A stretch of 64,000 nucleotides of DNA from Straminergon stramineum (lineage: Eukaryota > Streptophyta > Bryopsida > Hypnales > Calliergonaceae): the NCBI GenBank assembly GCA_963920665.1, contig OY987266.1, positions 21,192,248 to 21,256,247 on the forward strand. Reading direction: 5' to 3'. The position numbers were made by a program, and so were the translations under genes. Of this stretch, positions 16,001-29,003 are shown in pieces. Below the pieces are notes generated by a model, which had not been told where the DNA came from, did no database searches, and worked only from the letters and a program-made list of their open reading frames with translations. Each line of letters opens with the position of its first letter. The first letter of the stretch is position 1.

Positions 16001-16862
16001 CTTCAACCCAACAATTTACAAGGTTATCTACTCAAAGGTTTGGCCTGACAATGCAATAGGTGTTGGAAACTCAAGGACTATTGATTTTATAAGACATGGA
16101 GACAACAAACATTTGAGAATGACGGACTCAAAGATCAATTTAGTTAGTTAACTCATTGGCATCAATGCCATCAAGCATTGACTTCTAGTTGATCAACTAG
16201 GATATGTGGGAGATTGAAAATAAACAATCTGACATCCAATAGTTGGGCTTTTTATTGGCACTTACACCATTGCATTGTCTTTAACAATTGTTAGCCATTT
16301 ATGTATATATATTTTAAATTTTATTTCAGAGTTTTTTATTGTGTAGGTCATTTCATCACAAGAGCTTTACAAGGTCAGCAATAACAAATATGTTCTAGGG
16401 AATTCAAAGATGCAATGCACAAATAAAACAACCAAAGAAAAATGGTAAGTTATATATGAATTGATGTTGTCTTGGGGGCACTTGCTTTGCAAATGCTTTG
16501 GTATTGAGTCTTGTTGTACAATATGCACCTAAGCTTCTCCATGCCATTTTGTCCAACTCTATCATTTGCAGTAACATCGGATGATAGAGTGAAGAATGTG
16601 AAGATGTTTCTTGCTCTTCCCAAAGGACATCCAAATTTGACCACAATGAAAATTGGCAATAAAGAAGGTATTGGGGACTACGCCTAAATTGACATGTTCA
16701 TTTCCAATGAAGGTCTTGCATATCTATATTGTAGATGGCAATATGGAATTAGATGAGTAAGTCCAGAACAATTGTTTTAGGCTAGGCAAATTGCTATGTA
16801 CTCATGTTTGGGTAGAAAAATGGGAGCTAAGATGGAATACATTGTCTTAGAAAATAAATAAA
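13056..16862. other. AT-rich intergenic DNA, nothing recognised
   Basis: About 3.8 kb with no convincing gene. The best open frames are 15948-16151 (67 codons, MFVILGWIKYKCIGG...) and the minus-strand pair near 16404-16659. They match nothing I know and are not supported by neighbours or codon pattern. The stretch is probably old, decayed repeat DNA. Confidence 0.5.
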
Positions 16863-17712
16863 CATTACTAGAAAATCTGTGTCCAAATTAACAAAAAATG
16901 AACAAGAAAATGTTGATTTTTTTGTTCAAAAGGTCATGTTGACTTGGACAGTATTTAGCAAAAATTTGTTGATTTTTGTATTGATTTGGTCAAGTTCAAC
17001 AAAAATAAAATAAAATAAAAACTTTAAGACCTAACCAAAGGGAACTAACATGTGGCACCTATCAAATCAAAATATAATAAAGTTGCCACATACGTGGCAA
17101 TCCCAAGAGGGCAAGCTGCCACCTAAGAAAATAACTCCATGGAGACCGACTGCCATCTAGGCAAGATCCCTACTTGGACCAATTGCCACCTAAGCACAGT
17201 GCCACGTCATCAAGTGGGGTTAAAAATATCAAAGGACATGTCATTCCAACCTCTCTGTGAATTTTGTCCGTAACTTTTGATTGAAGACTCGAAATCTCAA
17301 ACGGATTTTTGGAGATGAAATTTACCTTCATTATCCAACTTTTCTTAGTTCAAAGCTTTTTGAAAAAAGTTTTTCTACTATGCCCAAACAACCTTTGAAG
17401 TCTGCTGATTTTTAAAAACACCAAATTGTAAATGATTAAGTTTTAATAAAAATTCAGAATTACAATCATGATGATTTAAACATTCCTCAAATGACAAAAA
17501 CTTGTTTGAAACTCTTGTAAATCAAAATGAAAAAAAAAATGTTGATTCTTTTGTTGACTTGGACATTGTACTATTTGGATCAACAAAAAAATTGTGACCA
17601 TTTTGTTAAATTGTGCCAAATCAACAAAAAACTATAAAAACAATCGATTTGGTACCCACTTCAACAAAAACTTCTTGATTTTTTGTTGATTTGGACATCA
17701 TTTCTAGTAGTG
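16863..17712. mobile_element. CACTA-like TIR element, 850 bp
   Basis: The left end CATTACTAGAAAATC and the reverse complement of the right end, CACTACTAGAAATGATG, pair and continue into shared GTCCAAATCAAC-type subterminal motifs repeated several times at both ends. The flanks are AAA on both sides (16860-16862 and 17713-17715), which fits the 3-bp duplication of CACTA (En/Spm) transposons. No transposase is present. The GC-richer middle (17050-17220) has repeated tgccac motifs. One left-end base differs from CACTA, as expected for an old non-autonomous copy. Confidence 0.75.
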
Positions 17713-20506
17713 AAAAAATAATTCTTTGATCTTTTCTTGTTCTTAAGCACTTGAGCAAAAAAAGAGGGAACAAAACTGATGAAGACAATGACAACAAAGA
17801 TGATGTAGGGAGGTTAATATTCAACAAGGGAATTCATGTGATGAAGACAATGGCAAAGAAAATTTACGTGCAAGATGTTGACATCAATTAGTTCTAAAAC
17901 AAAGCCCCTTCTCCAATTGCAAGGTGCTATCTAGAGGCAATCTTCAACTCCCTAGTCTTCACATTGCAATATAGATAAATTCTTTCAACAATGCCTCCAA
18001 TGGCATTGTCTTCTCCAATATTGAGTAACAACACTTCATCTAAGGTAGTTATAAAGAATTAAAGATGGTTCTTTGTGTAATCAAGTGCTGAAAGCATTTG
18101 GCCTTATCTTAGAGCCACAAGACATAGTAGAAGATAGTACGGCAGCTAAAAAGCAGAAAAAAATCTAGATGCTCAAGTAGAGGTACAACATTGGCTAGAA
18201 AACACTTCCAATTCAAAAAACAAATTTGATTGTGGATACGTAAAGTGGAAAAGTTAGAGTGAGGGTTACTTTTACAAAGAAAGGAGCGGGTAATATAGAA
18301 GTGTGAATGGAACAAAGTTGATAGAGGTAGCAAAAAGAGTAGTGAATAGCAAAGTGAGACTTATGTACAAGAATAGAGCTATGGTGACTTAAAGAGAATA
18401 GAGACAATTAGGCCAATGAAGGCAAGGAGAGACACAACAAGTGGTTGGGTTGTTAAAGACACCAAGTAGCAAAGATTTTTTGAACCCACAAGTGATGAAT
18501 TAAGAATTTATTGATGTAGAGTCAAGACTACAAGACAAACTCAAGAGATAATGAGTTGACAAAAGTGAAAAATGCAATTCCAACCGTCCATCTAATACAA
18601 GAAACAATTATGATCATAAAAGTCAATATGAGATGCCTAGATGTGGGTCTATGTGATAACTAATTGTCTCTAAAAGTCAACAAGTCTTTTGGAGGTTGTC
18701 TAATATTATCAACAAAAGGGTCTAAATGACTTACGAGTTTCTACAAACGACAAGTCACATTTATCAACCCCAATGACCCTTAGAACTTCCTATATGACTC
18801 CCTATATGACTTCGATGAGTGGCCATATCTTTGGTTTTAAAGCCATTCAACAATCCCTAAAGTAGTTTAATGAAATTCATAGTGATGTTAAATAGGTGTA
18901 GTAAATTTGTGAAATTAGAAGCCTTAATGAAGAAGTCTTGCAGTGGGAGTCCTATTGCTAGAAGATATGGTGTAGCAACCAAAGAGAAAAAGAGAGAATA
19001 ACTTTAGTGGTTTAACCTTCAAAGGTGATGGGTCCCACAAAGCAATAGGAGGAGTGCACAATGGTAATAAGAGGACAAACTCGACTTCTTCAAAAAAATT
19101 CTAATGACAAAATTTAGAACAAAAGATATTCCACTTTCAACCCCTTGCCTTGTGATTGGACATGCACACCTATGGGCTTGAAAAAAAATTGAGATCTTGC
19201 CCGTACTTTTCTTCAATTATTCCAAAAAAATTGCTAAAAAAATATTATACAAAATATGTTAGGAGACAAATTGTTATATTGAGCAGGAGATGAAGGTGAG
19301 ATGGATGAGGATGGTGCATTGGTTACAATGTATAAGAGGAGTGGTGCACGTCAATCTAATATCATTGTCAATGAATTGCAAACTTTTGTTGTGGTAATAT
19401 TTACATGGGACTAAAAAAAATGACAAAAATGAAGCATTGTTGGATGAAGTTCGCACCGGTTCTATATTATCTCATTATTGCAACTTCATTTTTAAGGAAT
19501 ATGGGATGCATGATTGAAGCTCTGTAGATTATGACAATAAAGAAAATGAGGCAATTCTTGTCCCAAGTGGATAAAAAATGCAAAACTCATTGATAAATGT
19601 GTATGTAGGTGATGGTAGACAAAATGAAGGACTATTTTAATGGATCCTATTATCCTATGAGGCAATACATGCCCCCAAATCCAAAAAATTGGGGACTAAA
19701 AGTATAAAGTACTTAGTAGATGCAAATTCAAAATTTGTTTACAATGTTGATTGATGTCTATAGTGGAGGCCTGCTTGTTTTTTCAACCTCTTCTTCACTT
19801 TAACTCTTGAAGAGAATCAAGATTAAAAGGTAGTAGAAATATTGATGGCGGGTTACTAAACATGGACCACATGGTAGTCATTGATAACTTTTTTTTGGAT
19901 ATAGAGTTGATTGAGTCATCATTGAATAAGAAAATTTATACTATAGAGACCTTCTGCAGTCTGCATTTATTTTTGCTATGATGATAAACACAAAATTATT
20001 TTGAAAAAAATCAACTAAAAACTTAAGAACACAATATGCATCAAGATTATGTGGTTTGTACCATCATGTAGATGAGTAAGAGGTCAATGTGCCTTTTGCC
20101 AAATTACAAACCAAAAAAATTCACAAACAATGAAGTATATGAAGTTACACATTGACAACTTGGCATGGCGCAAAGAGGAAAATGATGAGTAAAACTCTTG
20201 TGGATTATGAATACACTATGCATATAAGTGGCAAGATGTGATTGGTTTGGATGCAACTTATTGAGTTTGTACATATACAAGAGACTAGACTATATAAATG
20301 CAACAATGCTCAAATATGTATAATATGTGAGATGTTCCATCCTTTCAATAGCTATATTTATACCTTATATTTGACACTTTCTAAGTTTCTTCTTACTATG
20401 TTTAGTCTACTAATCCATCATAGGCACTCAAGGTGTGAAAGGCCGTCTTTTGACTTTTGAAATGTTGATTTGACTAAGGAAACATTGTATGATTGACTTG
20501 GGTTGG
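17713..20506. other. AT-rich intergenic DNA, nothing recognised
   Basis: Short frames occur on both strands (for example 18109-18407 minus, 19019-19456 minus, 20242-20460 plus), but none has a recognisable motif or neighbour support. This stretch may hold very decayed transposon coding sequence. Confidence 0.45.
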
Positions 20507-22439
20507 TGTGAATGTTTTAAATTCCACCTTCTAAGTTAAAACGTGCACACGGGTTCTATGATTTGTTAAGTCAATTATTTAGGGTGTTTTTCAATCTAAG
20601 TTCAATTCGCGCCTACCAAGCAATGGACACTTTGTTTCTAAATATCCAAATTGAACTCAAATCATGTAATCCTAAACTTTTAAACTATGATTAACTAAAT
20701 CAAATACCTAATGAAAAGATGAACTCAAACTAAAATCAATCTACTCTAAATTATAGAATTTAATTTGCCCTTTCCAGAATGATAAAGCAAGTTAAATTTT
20801 GACTTCCCTAGTAAAAGAAATGAATGGATGAAATATTGATCCCTAAACTACATCACAACCTTCATCCACAATTTAAAAATAGTAAAACTAATTGAAATAA
20901 ATCCAAATTTTATAGTTAAGTTTTTTAATTATGTTAGTAACCTAATTCTAAGACTAAATCTAATTTGACCAATAATCAAAGAACTTCATCCAAATTAAGA
21001 TCAAACTTCATCCAACCTTTTCTCACTTAAAATTAAAAGTATTTTAAAATGAAAATAGGTTCTGAAATCTTCAAAAGATTCTCTAATTGATTCTTAATTT
21101 AAATGATTCCTTAAAGATTCTTTAACAATTCTTTTGAATTATCTTTTAATCTAGCGTAAATCAAATTTTCTATTATAAAATTATTATTTTTAGGGTTTTA
21201 TATTTTTTAAATGAAAACTCAAAAATTACCTTCCCAACAAGGTAAGACACTAAAAAACTAAATTCCTAATGGAAAAGTTATTAATGAATGAAATTTGTTT
21301 AAAAGTCTAACGAATTCATTCATCAATGACTCTTAGTCTAACGAATAATTATAATTTCAAATTAATTTTAAATTTTAAATTCTTCCAAGATTCCAAGATT
21401 CCTTTGTTGATTCTTTTGGATGGAAGTGTCAATTTTTCATCCAAATGTCAAATAAGATTTATCTAATTGTTTTTGGTTAAATTTTTTATTATTTTCTAAA
21501 TTAAAATCTAATTGTAATTTTTAAATGTTGATGTTCTTTTCTAATTTTCCTAAAGCTTTCAATGGTTTATTCTATCGAGTGAAATTTTAATCAAATTAAA
21601 AATAAATAAAAACAAAAAATGAAGAATTTTAATGTACCTTACCCATAAATGGGTCGATTGTACCGTCCTCGAGGATCACAAGATGTATGGTTTTGTAGTA
21701 ACCCGCTCCTTCCTCCATTCTTGCTAATCCATTACATAAATTGAAATTAATCCTCATTCATTGTTGTATTTTTATTTCAATTTTGTCTTTCCTACTAATA
21801 GTTATGGAATTTTATTAATTTTGGTTGTATTTAAAATAATTCCTAATTAGTTAGTAATTATTTTAATAACTCAAAACCTTTTAAATTCACTAAATCGAAT
21901 CAAACCTAATAATTCCTAATTAATTTGTAATTTCCTAATCATCCAAAAGATATTAGTTGGCATTTTGTCTTTATCTATTTGTCTTATTAAGCCTAATAAA
22001 ACAAAACTTAACCAAAGCCTAGCCTTCTAATCCTTATAAGAATTCTAATTAATGACTAACCAACAATTTAATGAATAGTAATGAGAATATAATTTCAAAT
22101 AAAATCCAAGAGATTCTTACCTTATTAATTGTTTAGAGTCATTTTATTCTTTTCTTTCCTTTCGTCTCCAACCTTTCTCTTCAATTCTCTTCAACTCTCT
22201 CATCTGCTATTTGGTTTTGCTGTATTCTTCAAGAGTTGTGTGAGAGAGGATGAATTGATGGCACCTTGTTTAGAACTGAAGCTAATTTGTGGTTAGCCTT
22301 GACACCTTTTAAGTTAATTAGAATTTTTCAAAGCACTTAAAAACTCACCTCAAAGTTTTAGAGCTTGATTTGTCTCTCCCTTGGAAATGTCTGGTGCGAC
22401 TGGCTTCCTTTTGCAACCTTAGGTCGAGCTGGTCTCCTT

Positions 22440-23960
22440 GTTCAATCCCTCGCTCTCTACCTACTCTTGAGCTTTTGATGTCGTACCACATTGTCGCGCC
22501 CCTTAGTGACACTTACCACCTTAAGTTCACCTTCCAATGTTTTCCAAGCACTTAACACTTTAGTGACACCAAGGGTCACGCTCCTCTAACACTACACATG
22601 CCACGCACATCCAATGTTAGTCTCCCATTCCAACTCTTTGTGCTAAGTCCTAGTCACCATGACTACTAGCACACACACCCATCATGACACCGGGGCATGT
22701 TACTTGGTAATATGGGGCGGAACTTCCATCTTATTGTGTAAGGACCCATGGTGGCACTACTCACCATGGTCCTAACTGCCCTTGAGTGTCATCCCAACTC
22801 CATACTAGGCTCCTTGTATATTTGTTATTTTCCACTTTGTCACTAACTGGAACTCACCATTCGGGACACCTCAACATACCCTGGCAAGGAGTGGGACTTC
22901 ACCCAACCAGTGCCACAGGACACCCACACGTGTCCCATGGTGCCTTGGAGTGGTGGTGACCCCACACCACTAATCTTGAGTCACCGGGACTCACCAAGGC
23001 TCCAAGAGGGAGTGAGGAGTGAGACCAACCCCTCCTATAGTACTCTCTGTGGGATTCAGTAGACCCCCCCTTGTATGTCAAAGGGGACTCCCAAAACCAC
23101 TTTGGTTTTGGAAGACCACCCCATTTCTCCCGATTCGCCCTAGTTTGGGACTCCCGAACTTCTACCTGGCATAACTTTGCGGTCCGGGCTCCAAATCTCA
23201 CATGCGAGCCCATTTCCGACATCTACTCGACGAATAGATGCCGATGGACTACTCACTTGCCCCATTTGGACAAGTCCTCGCAAAGTTATCACCCTCCAAA
23301 GATTCGGGTCCACCGGGAAAGGCGTCACGCCTTCACCATGGAGCTTCTCTTGGCCATAACTTGAGGCTCCTATCTTAGAACCTCATAATGCTTGACAATT
23401 TAGCATCCTTGTGTTTTTAGCTTTTCAAGGATATGCTACATGACATACTTCATGAAGGGATTCCTCATGAACCTCTCCCTCCTAACCCTTAAGTGTCCCA
23501 GCACCACCAGGACACCCCCACCTTTGAACGCCCATAACTTTTGACTCACAAGTCCAAATCACGCATTCTTTGGATGGCTAGAAGCGTCTTCTCGAGACCT
23601 TTTCAAGCATGTATCACACCCCCCCAAATTCGTCCGAATATGAGCGCTAACACGCTCTGATCGCTCAGGACTCCTAGTTCCCCTCACCTCATCTCTTGCA
23701 AGGCTTGGGGAGTCACCCCCGATGTCCCCCTTGCTCATCAAGGTGACACGCGCATGCCTTGTGATGAGGGTCGTGACACACATGGCGAGGCATGACTGGC
23801 TTGCAACCATCACCCGTCCTTGGTTTGTTACACACTCTCGTCTTATAACCAGCCTTGGTCCGTTACCTGTACTTGGCCTCTCATACGTAACCTTGTTGTT
23901 TAGTATTGATTTGTTGTGATTTGGTCACTTTGTTTTAATCCCAGGTATTGGATTATGGCC
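22440..23960. other. GC-rich central segment specific to copy A
   Basis: About 1.5 kb of much GC-richer sequence lies in the middle of the element, where the copies at 49158-58790 carry only about 0.35 and 0.65 kb of different GC-rich sequence. It has many short frames on both strands (for example 22899-23222 minus, 107 codons), but none is recognised. A short imperfect palindrome is present at 22740-22772. No own target-site duplication was found, so it may be replaced sequence rather than a later insertion. Confidence 0.5.
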
Positions 23961-24547
23961 CTTTTTATTACTAATTTTTGGAAACTTCACCAATTACAGT
24001 GATTTTGACTAATTTAATACACTAATTAATTCTCTAACTAATCCATTTTTGGATTTTTGAGGGAAATTTTTCTAGACTAACTAAACAAACTTTCACTACT
24101 ATAAGTCTATAACTATGATATTCAAATGGGTTTATTTTTGGGGTTTGGGGGGAATAAGTTTAAACTAAGCAAACTAAGTATTCTAAGCTAATTAGAACTT
24201 TATTTTGGAATAATTTCAATAACTCTAAATAAGGGAAGAACTAAGCTAAATTTTGAGGTTTTCTCTAACTACTACTAAAGGTTTTATCAAGAATTCAAGC
24301 GAAAGAATTTTGACTAATTTCTTCTAATCTTTCTTACGAAATCAAATGTCCCTAATTACTACCACTGGCAAGGCATCATGTAAAGAAAGAGGTTTCTCTA
24401 ATGGTTTCAAGTACTTAAATACTTGGAACTACTTTGAAAAAATGTCAATTTTGAACATTTGAAAGTCAAAGCCTCGTTGTGCGGGGACAACCTCAGGTAT
24501 ACACAGTGTCAATGGTCAAAGATTAGTATTTTGAAAGTTCAATATTT

Positions 24548-24711
24548 AAAGGAGGTACACATGACAAGGTTTAAACTAAACATTAAAGACTAATTTCTCA
24601 AAATTTCAAGTATCCAAGATTAAATCACTAAAGGAGGTACGTATGACAACATTTAAATCGAACTTTAGCAATTAAAGTCCCAATTTCCATTAAACAACGA
24701 ATTTTGGACAA
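24548..24711 (+). repeat. tandem pair of 82-bp units in copy A
   Basis: aaaggaggtac occurs at 24548 and 24630 with similar sequence following (atgaca, then tttaaa, aacttta). The same pair with the same 82-bp spacing is found in the other copies at 52015/52097 and 56668/56750, so the duplication predates the spread of the family. Confidence 0.8.
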
Positions 24712-24946
24712 AGATTGGTTTAATAAACTTTTGGCAAAGTTAAGCTTCGCTATGTTAAGCTTATCAACACCAAATTTTATTGCAATGAGTATAAATTGTT
24801 AGTATTCAAGAAATCTTCACCGAAATTAAAGTTTGAAGGTCAATCCTTTCCAACCTTTCATAAATAAAACAAAATGGAGGCTTAGCCTCTAAAACTCAAA
24901 GAAATCAAATGAAAATCACTTTGAAGGGACCCTCTCGTCCTTCAAA

Positions 24947-25192
24947 GTGTGCAAATCAAAAGATAGAATGAAAATCAAGTCGGATATGGATCTGGATCAA
25001 TACTCCGACCATGCCGGTAGCACAAGAGAAACAAAAACAAAGTTTAGTTATAAGAATGAGGGTACCAATAACCTCGAGGGAAAGGCCTTTTATACTTGTC
25101 CCAGGCCCCTTCCCTGTAAATTGTTGGTGAAAAAACATTTACTTTCGACCTCGAGATATTTCCTAAACTATCCTAATGTATTTTCTAAATAA
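24947..25192 (+). other. 81-codon frame conserved in all three copies of the repeat
   Basis: The frame begins MCKSKDRMKIKSDMDLDQYS and is matched by 52414-52656 (80 codons) and 57056-57304 (82 codons), with length changes that keep the frame (KNEGTNNLEG versus KNEGEGTNNLEG). No domain is recognised and a plain nucleotide-level explanation is possible, since the whole repeat is similar. It is noted because three copies remain open. Confidence 0.25.
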
Positions 25193-26671
25193 TCTTTGTT
25201 TAATAGAAGAATTCTCTAGAACCTTCTCCATTTAGCTAATAAATCTTGGTTAAATCAAATCCAAGACCTTTTCCTAAAGATATTTTGAAAATAACCCTAA
25301 TTAACTTAGATACTTTGCTAATTAACACAAAGTATTTCTAAATTATCTTTCTTTAGACCAAAGATGGCTTGTTACGCAAGAAAAGAGATCTTACCCAAAT
25401 CCAATCTTTAATTTTCCAAAAGATATTTGCGAAATTAATTTTGAATTATTACTAATTACTATAAAAAAGTGAAACCTATTGTTGGACCCTTCCTATCTTG
25501 TAAGGAACAATTCCAAATTTAGTAGTGATTGCGCAATTGTATTCAGAAGACCTATGTCAGATATGGAGACCTCTTGCCCTCTTCTTCCCAACCGTTTGTA
25601 AGTGTAAAATCAACTTATGGTAATTCTAAAGAAAAATGAAAACTCTAACTTTGGGAATTTGTTTCTTTTGAGGAAATTGTTTGACGATGATTACTTAGAA
25701 TGTTCGTGGGAGTAAAAAAAGACCCCTCCTTCACATCATTTGGACATCGTCAACTCTTGGTACATCGGTCAACCCGCCGTCAAGTTGTAAAATCTTCAAA
25801 AGTTCAAAGTCATTGCTGATTCTAGTACTTGGGAATGTTATAATGTCTTCGAACTTTGTAGGGCCCTTTATTAGCACAAAAAATACTATCCTAATTTTTA
25901 ATGAGATTTTACTACAACATAGGTAATTTCTAGGAATTTACCACCATGTTTAAAGGCAATTGACCTTCCATGGAGTCATTATAATTGTTTCGGAAAAATC
26001 TGAAATTTTTTGGGTAGCTTCTAAGAAACTCACCAAACCAAAGTGCAACATTACATTTCACTTTACACTATTCATCGAAAAGCTAAAATTAACAATTTCC
26101 TTTTAATTTCCGCCCGAGGGGAAAATCATTCTTGTATCGAGGAATTTTGGGACAACCGGCTCCAATGTGGACTCTTGGCATGCTCTTAAGCTAAAAGCAC
26201 CTTTCTTCATGCTCCGGTTTATCTTCCTTCACCTTATTTGCAATTTGGTTCATTCTTCTACAAGTTACTTGCAAGTAAGTATTTACCAATCCAAATTCTT
26301 TACAAATTGGATAGTGACCTATACTAGACTCTCTAGACCTAAAATAGATGTAGCTAGTTTGTCACATGCATTTGTAAGACTAGTTTGGCATAGACAAACA
26401 CTAGGATTGGCTAACACTTAGACCCTTAGTTCTCTCATAAATACTTAATTGACCTCTTAGACTCTCAACTAGGCACTAGAAGTAGGAATTAAGAGTATTT
26501 TAAATACTCTGTATTTCTAGGATGACCCCTCACTACATTGGTAGGGACTTCCACCAAATACCATTCAAACACTCTTTTTATGCATTTTTGCACATAACTA
26601 CACTAAAAACCTAACAAAATGAAAAAAAAAAATCTTGAGTTCCAAGTGTCAACTTGAGGGCTCACAGTTGG

Positions 26672-27874
26672 TCCTCCCAAATGAGTTTGGTATGAAAAAA
26701 GTACCAAATGACTTTGACTATGAACCACTAGTTCATTAAAGACTGGTCTTTATAATTACTTTAGCCTATAGCATTCCTAATTAATTTATTCATCAATTCA
26801 ATTTGTAACAATATAATATATTTATTGAGTATGTTTTTTGTATTACTAGTATAATATTCCAAATGTGTATTTTGTACTAGAACATGTGAATTTTGTTCTT
26901 TGCACTATAATTGATGTCAAGTGTTTCTTGTATACTAAAACATCTTCCAATTTTGCATCAAAATTTTATTTTTCAAAATATAATAATAATTGAAAGTTGT
27001 CGCCAAAGTATAATTTGAATGTCTTCTTGTAAAGTTCAAAAATTAATACATTAAGCTTACTAAAAGGCCTTTATTAGTGTTCCCCTTTATTTTCCAAACC
27101 TTACTTGTATCTTCTTTTAAGTTGGAACTTTGAAGCTTCTAAGTTAAATACTGTTGAATTTGTTTAGCTTGATTGTATATAGGGAACATTGACTATGGTG
27201 AGAAGTGCTTACATAGATGTTGTTTATGAAGAAACAATTCTTGAAAGTATTATATTTTTCAAATTTTTTCATGTTCAAGGCAATGTGTTTTGATATTGTT
27301 TTATTGGAGTGTACCTTCTTATCAAAACATTCTATTTGCAATCATTCAAATTATCAAGGTATTCATGATCTATCCTACAAATGGCAATGGTTCTCTATGG
27401 GGTCCTCTATTCTTAGAATGTGTTTATTTTGAAGTCATCACCTTTTGAATAGGGTTTAAGTGCAAATCAAGTCTAATTGAAATAAACAATGTTAGACTTG
27501 TTTAGTTATGAAGTCTTACTTTGGTCATATAGAAAGAATATTCTATTGGATTTGGTTTATATTGGTTTTGAACAATTCTAAGGGAGCTATTTTAAAAATT
27601 AATCAATATTCAAGTCCACTAGAATTACAAAGATATGATATTCTTTGTAGTTAAAAAAAGGAATAATGTCATTGAAAATCTACATTCAAAAATGGTTTCA
27701 ATTAATATTTGTTGATACTCATAAGTCTTGAATGTGTTGTAAGAAAAACATAACCAGACATTAAATTTTTTTAATGGAGACTTGATACTAAAAAACTATA
27801 TGCAATTGATAAATTCAAGTTTTGTACATCTAGAAAACCAATAAGATAAAAACTAAAAATTATTGAAGGTATAT
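26672..27874. other. AT-rich intergenic DNA, nothing recognised
   Basis: Only short frames (for example 27144-27341 minus and 27217-27432 plus, which overlap each other). No repeat ends were recognised. Confidence 0.5.
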
Positions 27875-28046
27875 CACTACTAGAAAATCCAATTTTTTTG
27901 TTGTTTTGGTTGCATTGATTTGGTTCATTTTTTTGTTGATTTGGTCTCGTTTTTGTCCAAATCAACAGTTTATTGTCCGAATCAACAATAAAGTGAACCA
28001 AATCAACACAACAAAAACAAAAACAAAATCAGATTTTCTAATAGTG
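27875..28046. mobile_element. CACTA-like MITE, 172 bp
   Basis: Left end CACTACTAGAAAATCC and the reverse complement of the right end, CACTATTAGAAAATCTG, form inverted termini. The interior is almost entirely inverted copies of the gttgatttgg motif, also found at the ends of 16863-17712. It is too short to code for protein. The 3-bp target duplication is not clean (tat/gta). It lies only about 50 bp from the TTAA-flanked element at 28097. Confidence 0.8.
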
Positions 28047-28096
28047 GTATTAAAATATTATTCAAGAAAAATTTGAATTTAAAAAAAAATATAGTT

Positions 28097-29003
28097 TTAT
28101 CCCCAAAGGACCATTGTCCCTTCGAAGCACAAATGGGATTTTGGGCAGGTACAAAAAGTCTCAATTTTTGTCCTGATTTTTTTAAACTTTTATTAAAGAT
28201 GCAAAAATTGATTATTTTTGTAGGAATGTTTATTTTTTGCATTTGGTGCCCATGGACAAAAGTTATGACCAAATAAGCTCAAAACAAGGGAGAGGGGCTA
28301 GCAAAAAATAATTTCATTTTAATTTGATTTTTTTCCCCTCATAGATTATATTTTTGTCTACATGGAAAGCTTTGGTTCATTGCATTTGGATTTGTTATGA
28401 GAAAGTTATGGACAATCTTGTTTGTTAGGCAATTAGAACATCTTCTTGAAAAAATAACTTGGAGGGTTCATCTTTTAATGCAATTTTTACAATTTTTCAG
28501 AAAAAAGTTCCACATGGTATAATTCTCTTGCTAGAAAAATCTCACCATTGGGATTAGTGCACTTTAATTCCATCTCAGAAATATTAATAATTTAGATTTT
28601 CCTTCTATTTTGTACCTACTTCTATTGAATATTTTTTTAGAGAATAAATTTTAATTGATTTTGTAATTTTTTTCCTAGACTCTCAATTCAATTCTCCACC
28701 ATAAAGATTTAAAGCTCAAAACTCTATAGTGCAAAAATTAAAGTTAAGAAGGTTCAAAGTCAGATAATCTAGTCCTTCAATGTAGTGAAAAACTTGATTT
28801 CTTCGCCTTAAACATAGATATCTTGCAATCTATGTGGTCAAAAATTTGAATTTTTTTCTGCACATTCTCAAACTAGTTGGGTGTAAGATCCTATGGTTAG
28901 ATATGCAAAAAATTAAAATTTTCAATTTTTTTACTCTTTGCTATAGAAATGGCAATTTTAATTGTCTTTTGTAGAAAAAAGGCCTTGGTCGTGTAGAAGT
29001 TAA
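28097..29003. mobile_element. TTAA-flanked TIR element, copy P2 (inverted)
   Basis: Reverse-orientation relative of 12124-13055. The start CCCCAAAGGACCATTGTCCC at 28101 corresponds to the right end of P1, and ggccttggtc near 28981 to its left end. Flanks are TTAT at 28097-28100 and TTAA at 29000-29003. The right terminus has decayed (gtgtagaag where P1 would give ctttagggg). No transposase is present. The paired frames at 28003-28276 are shadows of the repeat. Confidence 0.7.

Larger units (their letters stand above)
20507..26666. mobile_element. giant solo-LTR-like element, copy A (6160 bp, TSD gttgg)
   Basis: The unit starts TGTGAATG at 20507 and ends CTCACA at 26666. A perfect 5-bp duplication gttgg lies at 20502-20506 and 26667-26671. 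TG...CA ends with a 5-bp TSD are the mark of an LTR retrotransposon, but no internal domain, primer-binding site or second LTR is visible, so a solo LTR of unusual length is the simplest reading. Two more members are at 49158-58790. Conserved landmarks include aaaacgtgcacacgggttct near the start, gtaccgtcctcgaggatcac at about 21660, a tandem 82-bp repeat at 24548-24711, and an 81-codon frame at 24947-25192. Copy A is longer than its relatives mainly because of a GC-rich central segment. Orientation of transcription is not certain. Confidence 0.8.

Noticed and set aside
22899..23364. Overlapping frames on both strands in the GC-rich centre of copy A
   Set aside because: Open on both strands at once because of GC-rich composition with few stops; absent from the sister copies.
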